DNA of 64,000 bases from Oopsacas minuta (lineage: Eukaryota > Porifera > Hexactinellida > Lyssacinosida > Leucopsacidae): positions 62,001-126,000 of the forward strand of contig JAKMXF010000365.1 of the NCBI GenBank assembly GCA_024704765.1, written 5' to 3'. Positions 43,901 through 54,252 of the stretch are shown piece after piece (positions within the stretch are counted from its first letter, which is position 1; every line of letters starts with the position of its first letter). Below the pieces are notes generated by a model. It ran no database searches. It was not told the DNA's origin and was given only the letters and a program-made list of their open reading frames with translations. Made by a program: the position numbers and the translations under genes.

Positions 43901-44169
43901 GCAAAAATGAGTTTTAAAATTCATAAAATATGTCTAATATTCATTTACTTATGATTACTGATTAACCATATTGTAACACCTGTATAATTCTATTTAATAA
44001 TCATTACTCCTACTTCGTAGGATAAACTACTAATTTTGTTTGTTAATATGACGTAAACAAACAATTGTATATATTTATTGAATATTTAATAAACAAAATA
44101 ACTAAAAATATGTTTAATATATTTGAGTTTAAATCAAAACATCAAAAAAAGTGATTTATGGGTTAATAA
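40975..44169. other. 3.2-kb gene-free region with dispersed elements
   Basis: It contains ACGCGCC/GGCGC words (41780-41940), a single CCATGGATAAC (41981) and copies of the dispersed element (42500-42560; 43095-43310, the most complete; 43735-43900 in reverse). No gene-like reading frame on either strand. Confidence 0.65.
43095..43310 (+). repeat. Dispersed AGGTG/CCAAT-type element, fairly complete copy
   Basis: Landmarks in order: GGAACTGTTAAGAGCTACAA, CTTGATATTTGG, TGGAATGTGATAAATATAGG, TCTCAGAAAATCTCTGAGAT, CGGTGTCAGATGTATTGACC, TATCAGATTTGAGG. Matching strings are found at 3665-3775, 9741-9860, 17815-17932, 25630-25780, 31755-31910 and 59425-59480. No coding capacity; the apparent frame here is spurious. 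Confidence 0.75.
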
Positions 44170-44908
44170 CTACAAAGTATTTAATATTGGGTATTCCTTG
44201 TCTTCTTGTTGTGTTGCTATGGTAACCGCTGGAGGTATGCCCTTTTCAATCACAGAATTTGAAAGTGTTAAAAATAGATTTCTAATATTTTCATTTGAAA
44301 CTGCGCTTGTTTCTAGAAAATTAATCTTTTCGGCTTCTGCAACTTTCCTGCCCGCTGATTTCTGGACTCTTCTCTCTCCTTCCAAATCGGTTTTATTTCC
44401 AACTAGAAAAATTGAGACTTTGTCCTTGCACCGAGTTCTGACCTGTTGGAGCCAATTATACACATTCCTGAAGGTTATTTCCCTAGTGATATCATACACA
44501 ATTATAACACCTTGTGCTCGACTGTAATATCGTGTTGTCAGCTTATCAAATCTAAAAATAAAGAGAATATAACATATATTCACACCTTCAAATAATGCGA
44601 TAAATAAATTTCAAATTCACGAAAAACGCTAAAATAATAAACAACTATCTTAACATATTTTCACACCTATAAAATCAATATCCTCACCTCTCTTGTCCAG
44701 CTGTATCCCAAATCTGCAATTTCACCCTCAATCCCCTCGCTCTGACTATTTTTAGATTTAAATCCACCCCTATGGTAGCTGTTAAGTCCTCTCCAGGGCT
44801 CTCACCGGACACAAATTGTCGACAAATCGCCGTTTTCCCAACTTTTGCATCTCCAATGACGATAACTTGCATGAGAGTATCGTAATTACGTTCAATTAAT
44901 CTTGCCAT
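44170..44908 (-). CDS. Rab-like small GTPase without a C-terminal prenylation motif
   Basis: Two exons: 44688-44908 and 44170-44551; 200 aa. G-box motifs: GDAKVGKT (G1), TIGVDL (switch I), DTAGQER (G3, split by the intron), NKTD (G4), ETSA (G5). RYYSRAQGVIIVYDIT is typical of Rabs. The C-terminus KEYPILNTL has no cysteine, whereas Rabs normally end in CC or CxC for geranylgeranylation. The protein is thus soluble, anchored by a partner, or a Rab-like family member. TIGVDLNLKIV is closer to the Rab8/10/35-type switch than to Ran or Rho. The subfamily is not assigned. Confidence 0.85.
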
Positions 44909-46583
44909 TTATTTGTATTATTATTTTCAATTCAGTTTTATTTGTATTTATACTTAATGTCAGTTTCAATTAGGAAACGATGTATGCTATTTATAGGACA
45001 TTTTATTTATTAGCATATTGTGAGGTACAATTGGGCTCAGAAACTGACCCCCGGGGGCGTGTTCGGGAGTCAAATTCATTCGTAGGGCGCATCGTTTCAA
45101 AAAGTGATTCGGCAACGCCGTAGCTCCGATATTATAACTGGCCATGTGTAGGACATTTGGCCACATTTCCTCTGTCCTGGGGCAGAGTTTCTTATAAAAT
45201 CGCCTCCTTCAATCTGGACTGGGGGAAGAAGGACTGACAGATTCATTTATGGACATATAGAAGCCCAGAAAATACAAAAATAGGTAAAAAATTGAAAAAC
45301 TAGTCAACTTAGCTATGGATAGATTTTAGTATTACGAATTGATAATTGAACCATGGATGATAACAAACATTATATAAATGAGATTACTAGTTTTGCAAGC
45401 CAATAAAATGACTGTTATTGTTGTTGCCTCTGGACTCAGTGGCGGTCCCAAACGGAGCCATGCCCTGGGTTTGAAATCTTGCCATCTTTGCCTCGGGCTA
45501 TGCATAATCATGGGACCGCTCCTGGCACTGTTCCCGAAGTGACTTGCTTAGCGGAATTTCAATAGGCTTAATACAGGGCTCTACTATTTCGGGTCTACAC
45601 AATTTCATAGGAAACTTCATCCAATCAGAATAAAGAGTTTATTGCCTGATTTTATTGGTTATATTAATTTAGGCGCGGATTAGCAAAATTTACGCGCTAA
45701 AAGCTGTTCAATTGAGCAATTGGTAAAGACTGCAATCTAATTGGTTGAACAGGTTTATTCTTATCTATGCCTATTCATTATTTTAGCTTGGAAAATATTC
45801 AATCAGAAATGTGTGCCCACTAAATTAGAGGTGATTATGTCATAATATATACAGATGTGTAATGTAATTAGTATTTGCTGTGTGTTTTAATGTGAGCGCC
45901 AATTCAAATAAAGGATAAGCCATAAAAGGCTGTGTAATTTGTAGGAAGCTTTCCACACAGTTCAAGTCCTTTTGAATTAAAGTCTTTAATATTGTAGTGA
46001 ATATTTTAAAGGTGTTGTTGACCCGATTAACCTGAGTAAATATCACTATTCGTATGGTTCTGTTTCTGGACAAGTGACTCTATTAACTGGTGTCTCCATT
46101 AAGTCTTACTGTAATTGCACACAATAGTTCCATATACAATAATTGTTGATATTAACATTCATTGTTATAATACTATGAATTATGTAATTAATGCAATAAT
46201 ATGGCTAACTATTGAATTATAGCAAAAGTTTAATTAATCCGTAAAGACAATAGGAATATCTTCTGAATAAATACAAGAGAATTTTGTTTACAAATATTGT
46301 AGTTTCGAAAGAATTGATTATCTTGTTAGGCGCGTAACTCCAACACTAACTGTATAATAGGCGCGTAAGTGCGGGGATTTAATTTCTATGCGCTATTTCA
46401 GTATATATCTCACTTGCAGAAAGTCAAATGGCATTAACGATGTGTGCGGCCGTCCGCGCGGCCCTGGGGACTATAAACCCAATTGAAAATGGGTACATAT
46501 GTGCATTTAGGGGTGCAGATGTTATCCCTTGGATTAGGAATTATGTAAAATTAAAATTCTAATAAAAGATTCTAGCTAGCATA
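44909..46583. other. 1.7-kb intergenic region
   Basis: It holds a CCATGG-type hairpin half (45310-45362), a possible short hAT-like element (45437-45530: CAGTGGCGGTCCCA at one end, TGGGACCGCTCCTGGCACTG at the other), and GGCGC/GCGCC words (45672-45700, 46330-46390). Near 46015-46130 there is sequence like the pogo-type hairpin (GACCCGATTAACC). No gene was seen. Confidence 0.55.
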
Positions 46584-47156
46584 ATGTCTGGGGACGCCTA
46601 TAGTACTGCACAAGTTAGTAGTCTCAGATTGAAAACTGGGAAAGACAGTAAACTTAAACAAAAGAAGAAAAATAGGGCTAGAGAGGCCCTGGAGACTGCG
46701 GAGGCAACTGTAGCTAGAGAGGGGAACAAAAATCAGCAAGAGGATACTCGGACAGACGCACAAAAGGCATTTGACGTCATCCAGGTATAGTTTTCGTCAA
46801 ATTGGTGAAATTGGATAAAATTATCAGTATAGACAAATTACTTTGGAACCATGGATGTTATATATGCAATGATTTGTGCAGAATCAAATATGTATTGTGT
46901 CCTATTTATCCATGGTACAGTGGAATATCGTTAATACGAACACCAACGGTCAGGCAAAATTTGTTCGATTTATCCGAAGTTTGTATTAACGAGATTCCAC
47001 AGTACTTACATATTTGGGTACTAGGAACGTCGTCAAGCAGAACGAATCTTGAAGAAAGCTGAAAAAACTCACAAACAGAGGGTCGAGGAACTTAACGCAC
47101 AACTCGAGGGCCAAACTGAACACTATGACATTCCAAAAGTCAGCTGGACAAAGTAA
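46584..47156 (+). CDS. FAM32A: FAM32A-like nuclear protein
   Basis: Two exons: 46584-46784 and 47025-47156; 110 aa, near the 112 aa of vertebrate FAM32A. The N-terminus is lysine-rich (LKQKKKNRAREALE). The second half matches the family strongly: DAQKAFDVIQ, ERRQAERILKKAEKTHKQRV, and the ending LTEHYDIPKVSWTK-like (here QTEHYDIPKVSWTK). FAM32A associates with the spliceosome, where its C-terminus reaches the catalytic core during exon ligation. The 240-bp intron carries a CCATGG hairpin (46848-46916) and a TA-flanked MITE (46918-47002). Confidence 0.93.
46918..47002. mobile_element. 85-bp pogo/Tc1-type MITE in the FAM32A intron
   Basis: Terminal inverted repeats CAGTGGAATATCGTTAATAC (left) and its near complement (GTATTAACGAGATTCCACAG, right) are flanked by TA dinucleotides at 46916-46917 and 47003-47004, the target duplication of the Tc1/mariner/pogo superfamily. 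No coding capacity. Confidence 0.8.
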
Positions 47157-48035
47157 TAATCACCATGGTTACATACTATACCCTCTGGAATGTTGATATT
47201 CTGAATTTATTCAATATTGTCATTTTTGGTTTGATTAATTATAATATTCACTCAAATTTGTATAATTAAACTGGAAACAAGGAGATATGCTGATAATTGT
47301 GCCACCCAATCAGATTACAGGGATAACCAGTACAGCTGTGATTCTATTGTACTTATTCGTAGTGCCTATCTGAGGCTGTAATTGATTGGTTAATCCACTT
47401 GCTATACTTATGTGGTATATTATAGAGGGCGTGAGACAATCATTGGGACCAATTAGCTCAAAGAGACAAGATAAGTCTCATAGACCTCATCCACTGGGGA
47501 GTGTTCATGGGTCAAATGGCTTATGAATCCACATCCTCATACCATAGGAATTGATATCAACTACGTCACACAGGGTATAATTCCTTATCAAATAAATAAA
47601 GCTCAGATTGCTTTGGGCGGGCATACACTGCATGACGTACACAGTTTATTATTAAATAACCACTTACATACATCTCTACAGCTATAAATCAATGCAATAA
47701 CATTATAGTTAGTCTAGGTTGCCATCCACGTGTGCAATTTAATCAAATGAAGGAGGATAATTAATGGAAGTATAGATTTACATAAACGTGAAAATTGCCA
47801 CGTATACTGTGTCAGGAGGTTAAGACCATGTAAGAGGATGTTTGTCAGTGTCTATCGCATATTTTCCTAAATAAAACTTACCACCACCACAATAACAACA
47901 AACAGTAAACAAAATAGTAAATAATTCATAAAATATACAAACACAATAAATAAACAAATAATACACATAATTAAGCCTAATACCAAATATTTACAAACGG
48001 AAAATTGATTGGCTAAAATTCATCACCATCATCTA
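47157..48035. other. Intergenic
   Basis: Contains a CCCAATCAGATTACAGGG dispersed-element fragment near 47307. No gene was seen. Confidence 0.5.
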
Positions 48036-48681
48036 ACAATCACAACACTCAGATTCCTTCCTGAGGACATCAACCACCCTGTCTACTAGATCTGCCCCCT
48101 CTGTATAGTGTCCCTTTGCCCAGTTGTTACCTGCACCACTTGGGCATGGATCAGATTATCGGGTCGAAACAGATTCGCCAGGGGACCGCCTCTTATAGTA
48201 TCCATGGTTCCAGGTTCCAAATCAACGAGAAGCGCCCTTGGCACATACTTTCCCCCTTGGGCTTCATTGTAGTACACATTGAGACGTTCTTGTCTCATGG
48301 CAGAAATTTCTGGATCATCATCTGGGATAAATACTCCAGTTGAGTCTATGTTGTGGTCTCTTGCTATTTCCTCCCAAAACTATATGCAAACAACAATAAA
48401 CATATTTGTTTGCTTTTAGTGTCGATATATACTAGAGATTGGAATTTGGCATTTTATGAGTTTTGTGTATCTAGAGCCAGTATTTCACACCTTTCAAATT
48501 TTGCTTGAATTATTCAACTTTACATTTATGCAAGGCACCAAACCCAGGGGGAGCAGGATGTTCCCATGACCCCCATGGGTCTTTCAAGTTATTAAAAGTG
48601 ATAATATACACCAATACAACATACCTTGCTTCCTATCTGGTTGCCACACTGGCCAACTTGCACATGGACTATTTCTCTCAT
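48036..48681 (-). pseudogene. Truncated, frameshifted beta-tubulin copy
   Basis: Exon 1 (48625-48681) reads [19 protein letters not shown], with a good donor, and differs from the intact gene (MREIIHVQ...GTK). Exon 2 (48036-48379) is almost identical at the DNA level to the start of exon 2 in the intact gene at 49891, including ~50 bp of intron before it. One A is missing after CATGCCC, which shifts the frame in the LIHAQSGAG region. Similarity ends abruptly near the GCDC codons, about one quarter into the protein. No downstream tubulin exon follows. The copy lies head-to-head with the intact gene. Confidence 0.88.
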
Positions 48682-49547
48682 TTTGTTTTAGTGTTGGAGA
48701 AAATGGATTTGAATTCCAAATATTCTCCATCCTTGGCTTATTTATAACTGGAACTATACCATACAATATAAAAGTGTCATAGAATTAATATTTGGTTTCC
48801 AAATATGTGTAACTATAGAAAATGTACATTATTCGAGCTTCAAAAATTCTTTGAATAGTATTCATCACCTTGGTGATTGTTTTAACTTTGGTATGTGTTC
48901 ATATAATTTCTGTTGTATAATTGGTGGTTAATATCAATTATTCGGTTAATTAGTTCCATATGAAACTAGAGACTTAAATGGGCCAAATACATACCTATCT
49001 TCCGACTGTCGTTGCCATGTTTTGAGAAATTTTCATACAAATTCTCTGATAAATATTCACATTTTCTAGCAGTTTCAGTCCTATCATATTTTAATGAATT
49101 CTAGGATTGCCAGAAATCTTGTTAGATATCTGAATTTAATTTGACAGAAGTTTCTCAAACGGCCGTGTGTTCCATCTCAGCGACACTTTAATGGGATCCG
49201 ACAGCAGGGGCGGCCCCAAGATTTGAATAGCCCAGGGCGAATGAACCGCTTGCACCCCCAGGACCGCCCAACTTGTACACAAAATCTCCTGTCATATCTA
49301 GGTAACGACGAGAGTATGTGTTAGTTATTCATACCATAATATATGATATTAAATTCATGAAGCTTATACAATTCAATTACAATAGCATCGCTATAACTGA
49401 AACCCAATATCCACGTATATTAATTCTATGCCACAAACCTTGTATGCTCTAGTTATAGTTATAGTTCCAGTTTGTATATATAAGCCAGTCTGAAGATGGA
49501 AAGTATATTCAAATTCAAGCTCAACTTCTTCACACGACGTAGCCAAA
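48682..49547. promoter_or_regulatory. Region between divergent beta-tubulin genes
   Basis: It holds promoters of both copies. ACTGGAACTATACC near 48748 (pseudogene side) mirrors TATAGTTCCAGTTTG near 49458 (intact gene), and a TATATAAG box follows at 49477-49484. Near 49206-49270 a GGGGCGGCCCCA-containing segment resembles a transposon end. The first ~60 bases of each transcript side show no other recognised site. Confidence 0.5.
49477..49484 (+). promoter_or_regulatory. TATA box of the beta-tubulin gene
   Basis: TATATAAG lies 64 bp upstream of the beta-tubulin ATG, preceded by a TATAGTTATAGTTCCAGT repeat, which also occurs inverted before the pseudogene. Confidence 0.55.
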
Positions 49548-51177
49548 ATGAGGGAAATTATTCACGTGCAAGTTGGACAGTGTGGCAACCAAATTGGAAC
49601 TAAGGTATGCTAGATTTAGTTCATAATTTGTATATTTTAGCCCAATCAGATTGTGGGGTTTATGGAATGATATGGTTTCAAAAATTCATTAAAATTAATT
49701 TGGTAAAATATAAATCGGAACAGACGGTGATTAAGATTTTGTTATTATTAGAAAACATTTCTGTTGTTATTTAATAAATTATCTTAATCTGGAAGGTGTG
49801 AAATACAATATATCTAATCCCCATAAAATATGCATATATGTATATCGACACTAAAAGCAAACAAATATGTTTATTGTTGTTTGCATATAGTTTTGGGAGG
49901 AAATAGCAAGAGACCACAACATAGACTCAACTGGAGTATTTATCCCAGATGATGATCCAGAAATTTCTGCCATGAGACAAGAACGTCTCAATGTGTACTA
50001 CAATGAAGCCCAAGGGGGCAAGTATGTGCCAAGGGCGCTTCTCGTTGATTTGGAACCTGGAACTATGGATACTATAAGAGGCGGTCCCCTGGCGAATCTG
50101 TTTCGACCCGATAATCTGATCCATGCCCAAAGTGGTGCAGGTAACAACTGGGCAAAGGGACACTATACAGAGGGGGCAGATTTAGTGGATAGGGTGGTTG
50201 ATGTCCTCAGGAAGGAATCCGAGGGTTGTGATTGTATGCAAGGGTTCCAATTGACCCATTCACTAGGTGGTGGTACTGGTTCAGGTTTGGGTACTCTACT
50301 CATTTCTAAGATTAAAGAGGAATACCCCGATAGGATAATGATGTCATTCAGTGTCGTGCCATCTCCAAAAGTCTCCGATACTGTTGTTGAGCCATACAAC
50401 GCTGTGTTGTCAACTCATCAGCTGATCGATAACACCGATCAAACATTCTGCATTGACAACGAAGCATTGCATGATATTTGCAAACGAGTTTTGAAACTGG
50501 ACAAAGCAAACTACACTGAATTGAACCATCTTATCTGTTGTGCTATGTCTGGAGTAACCTCGTGTCTCCGTTTCCCTGGACAACTGAACGCTGATCTAAG
50601 GAAGCTGGCTGTTAACATGGTTCCTTTCCCTCGACTACATTTCTTCATGCCAGGATTTGCCCCCTTGGTCTCTTCGGACACCAAAAGCTATCAAGCCCAG
50701 ACCGTCGGAGAACTAACACAACAGATGTTTGACTCAAAACATTGTATGGCAGCATGTGACCCTCGCAACGGGAAATATTTGACAGTGGCAGCAATTTTCC
50801 GCGGTAAGGTTGCCATGAAGGAGGTAGATGACCAGATGGTGTCGATGCAAACCAAAAACAGCGCCTATTTCGTAGAATGGATCCCGTCAAATGTGAAAAC
50901 CGCGGTTTGTGACGTGGCGCCAAAGAACAGCCCAATGTCTGCAACTTCCATGGCCAACACGACCGCATTAAAGACCCTATTCGAACGATTAATCGAGCAG
51001 TTCAATAAAATGTTCAAACGTAAGGCATTCCTCCATTTCTACACTGGAGAAGGGATGGATGAAATGGAATTCACAGAGGCCCAATCAAATGTAAATGACA
51101 TGATCACTGAATACCAGCAGTATGAAGATGCATCACTAGATGATGGAGGTCAAGGAGATGAATTAGGCGATGATTAA
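49548..51177 (+). CDS. TUBB: Divergent beta-tubulin
   Basis: Two exons: 49548-49604 and 49891-51177; 447 aa. The MREI start, required for tubulin mRNA autoregulation, is intact, and the intron after codon 19 is a classic beta-tubulin position. Conserved signatures: [69 protein letters not shown]. Many normally invariant residues differ: [51 protein letters not shown]. The C-terminal tail ([12 protein letters not shown]) is short and Asp/Gly-rich, without the glutamate run modified in axonemal tubulins. It is a structural microtubule subunit, probably a lineage-specific isotype. Confidence 0.95.
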
Positions 51178-52790
51178 GCCAATCAATTTTCAGAGTGTGT
51201 TTAGTTAGTATTAGGCCTTGATAAGTGTGTGTATGTTTATATTTGTTGAATTATTAGTATGCTGTATTATATTGATTATTACTGAATATGGATAGTGCTA
51301 ATTCTATAAGCGGGGAATTCTACGGAAATTTTCTTGAATATTCAATTATTTTACTAATGTGGAAAGAAATTACGTATTTATCGCTATGTATGAATCGAGT
51401 TTTTGGGTTTCTCAGAAAAATAATAATTGCAAATTTGTGTATTCAACCTTAGAGCATTCTATAATAATCAAATATTATTGATAAGAGTCGTTGGAGGAAT
51501 ATATTGAAACTCGGGATAAAGGAAATTTACATTTGAAATTGCACAAATGAGGATTATCAGGAGATTCGCCGACTCGACTTTCCCCATTTGATAGAAGTTC
51601 TACTGTATTTGATGAATTAATGGGTAGTCTGTATTCCCTTTAAGTTTGTCTCGTTAGTCAGTAAATATATTCTGAAATTCAACTACACAATATATTTACT
51701 AACTAACGGGTGAAGAGTAGTGGCAGACCTCCTTTAACACGCTTAATTAACATATTTAGAAGTTGAATCATTGAAATATTTTCCATGAATTGGACACTTC
51801 GTATTATGATAAAGTCATCAAATAATGATATAATGATAAGTCCCTTGTTGATGAGAAACTTGTTTCAGCTCCACATGGTGTACATCGAAGCATGCGGGCG
51901 GATGGCATTTCATATATCATTATTTGATGACTTTATCATAATACAAAGTGTCCAATTCATTGAAATATTAATGACTCTAATTCTAAATATGTTAATCAAG
52001 GGTGTTAAAGGAGGTCTGTCACTACTATTCACCCGTTAGTTAGTAAATATATTGTGTAGTTGAATATTGACAATATTCACGTGACATGTAAACTTGATGC
52101 TGGTGGTGGAACTGAAACAAGTCTCTCATTAATGGCCAATTTTCATAAGAAATAAACATAACTTTGATGTGCAAATTAATCTTACATGTTATTTAGAATA
52201 TATTGATGTAAATATGTAAACAAATAACAGATAGACAATATTGTATATATTTATGTGTATTATGGTATATGTGTTAAGTGAATTATGTGTTCCACTTCCA
52301 AATAAGTCCAATAGTTTCTGTTAAATTGTTGATTATTCCTGTTTGTGATTTTGGAGGTTCCTTTTTGTTTGTTTCTTGAGTTATCTTTCTGAGTGATGAA
52401 TTGGAATTTGAACTATTCGAATCTAAAAGAAATAAGGTTGGGATGGAAGTAATGAGTGTACTTACTGGGATTGGAGTTTCACACTTCTAAAAAGTGGCGA
52501 TGACCAATATTTTTAGAACTTCGGATTATGACTATATCAACTTGAAAAATATGTTTAGCAGCTATTGCTATTTCTTATTGAACCATGGATGTATTTGACT
52601 GTATGCAAGTTCGACATGGCATTCCACTCATTCATGGTTAAATATCTGACAAGCATATAGGATGGGTTTTGTCATAACAGAGCGCCTCAAAATGATGTCT
52701 GGAACGAAATATGGGTATTCAGTTAGTATGTACTTCGAGTAATTGTTATCATTTGTCTGAACAATATGTAAATTGAATTTCAACACCTTT
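51178..52790. other. Intergenic dominated by a palindromic element
   Basis: It holds the 389-bp palindrome (51677-52065) and a CCATGG-type hairpin at about 52579-52640 (AACCATGGATG ... TTCATGGTTAA). No gene was seen. Confidence 0.65.
51677..52065. mobile_element. 389-bp palindromic foldback element
   Basis: The left arm begins ATTCAACTACACAATATATT and the right arm ends with its exact complement. Similarity continues inward through TACTAACTAACGGGTGAA, GGCAGACCTCCTTTAACAC, TTGGACACTT.GTATTATGAT and AAAGTCATCAAATAATGAT to near the centre (~51865). Arms are about 170 bp with scattered mismatches. No coding capacity; a long apparent frame inside is an artefact of the palindrome. Confidence 0.88.
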
Positions 52791-53180
52791 TTAGAGGCTA
52801 TCCAATTTCTTACCGTTAAAAAAAGAAGAAATATCCTCAACTGATCCACCAATTTTCTTATTGCATTTCCTTCTAATCCCTGTTCCAGAATCAGTTAAAT
52901 CGTTTCTCGTGGTAGCTAGATCCCGCCATTTTTCCAAATGCACTGATCCTTTCACATTCTTTACGAGCTTCACGTTGCCATGGTGAGATAGCAATTTTCT
53001 ATTAAGAAATTTTGGTTTACATTCCGGCGAATAGATACCGTAATTGGTACTATAAATTTGTTCCGGTTTAGATTTTAACTTGGTTCCATAAGGGTCTTCA
53101 TCTGTACTCTCGGTATCACTTATATCCAGAAATGTAACAGATTTTGATTTTGGTAAAGTTGGTCTTCTGCTCGCTACCAC
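52791..53180 (-). CDS. Terminal exon of an unidentified basic protein
   Basis: A 129-codon open frame follows a plausible acceptor (tacgtag at 53181-53187) and contains no Met, so it must be spliced to an upstream exon not identified here. The product is basic and serine-rich (SKSVTFLDISDTESTDEDPY, then KKIGGSVEDISSFFNGKKL). SKSVTFLDISDTES looks like a phosphorylatable acidic motif. No domain was recognised. It lies between the tubulin locus and the PP2C-like gene. Confidence 0.45.
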   Translation of the reverse strand: MVASRRPTLPKSKSVTFLDISDTESTDEDPYGTKLKSKPEQIYSTNYGIYSPECKPKFLNRKLLSHHGNVKLVKNVKGSVHLEKWRDLATTRNDLTDSGTGIRRKCNKKIGGSVEDISSFFNGKKLDSL

Positions 53181-53617
53181 CTACGTATAAAGTATAAATT
53201 ACGCGCCACTGGGCGGGGAAATGTTTAAATAGGCGCCAACACCTTTTACAATTTCTCTGGATTTCAGGTATCCCCGAAAATATCCAAAACATTGCAAAAA
53301 TTATTTTCAAATTTCCCCGAAATTGGACAAAAGTGAGACAACTTCAAATCCTAAAAACAGGCGCCACATTATACTCCATCCTAGAGACAACAAAAGGTAA
53401 TTGGAATTTCAAACTAGCTTAATTAAATTATACAGCACAGAGGTAGGAATTTGAAAGGCGGGATTTTCATATATTAGGTCAGATCTGGTTACCAATAGAC
53501 GATAGCACTAACTAGCTGATACCTGAACTCTCCTATATATTCTGAGAATTTAATTCAGTAATTATGTATCGAATATCTCAGGTGTTAAATATTATTATGT
53601 AAAGATTAAATAGCTTA

Positions 53618-53740
53618 TCACCAATCCATAGCAACGGAGTTATTGAACTTTAATCTAGACGAGCCTTTGGTTCGTCGCTTCGTGATGAACTCGGCACATT
53701 GCGCCTCGAGGTATCCAGCATTCTCCAAATTGACGGCTCC
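53618..53740 (-). CDS. Possible C-terminal exon of an unidentified gene
   Basis: An open frame reads RGAVNLENAGYLEAQCAEFI, then TKRRTKGSSRLKFNNSVAMD and W before TGA. It follows possible AG acceptors around 53741-53745. Composition looks coding. A second open block at about 54095-54171 (DGNIGRHFVSLITGEVADKR) could be an upstream exon: C plus GA restores the phase if the donor gtaaaa near 54097 is used. How these relate to the PP2C-like gene just upstream is unresolved; they might form an alternative 3' end of it or belong to a broken gene. Confidence 0.3.
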   Translation of the reverse strand, partial: GAVNLENAGYLEAQCAEFITKRRTKGSSRLKFNNSVAMDW

Positions 53741-54252
53741 TCTTTGAGTATTATAATATGGACAAACGTATATGGCAAATGTATTATTGAATTATTTAGA
53801 TAAAGCCCCCCTTTGAAGTTGTGAGAGCAAGTATCTACGTACATTTTGATATTAGGATAATTTGTTTACTTTATATTCATTAAAACAACAATAAATTTAC
53901 ATATGATTAATCCAAAAGTGTGAAAATCGATATATTTAGAAAAGTTTTAATGAATTCAATTTACTTCCTTGACAACAGACAAACAAACAAACAAACAAAC
54001 AACAATTGTAGGCACGAAGTGTCCGAGTATTTTCCCGTGTAACGTCCAAAAGTACAGGGGAAATTAATATATGAGTCAACTTCAGTTTGGTTATATTGAA
54101 ATTTTTACGAACAGTCAGACGTTTATCTGCCACTTCACCAGTAATGAGGGACACAAAGTGTCGACCTATGTTACCGTCCTAAGAGAGCCACTTTAAGAAA
54201 AAGTGTCGCCTCAGATAAATACGAAACAATATATGATTTAATATTTGTATAA

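Noticed and set aside
45437-45530. Short hAT-like element
   Set aside because: The ends share GCGGTCCCA but with a 6-bp offset, and no 8-bp target duplication was found, so it is only mentioned as possible.
51785-52039. 84-codon reading frame
   Set aside because: It lies inside the 389-bp palindrome and reads similarly from both arms; no gene-like content.
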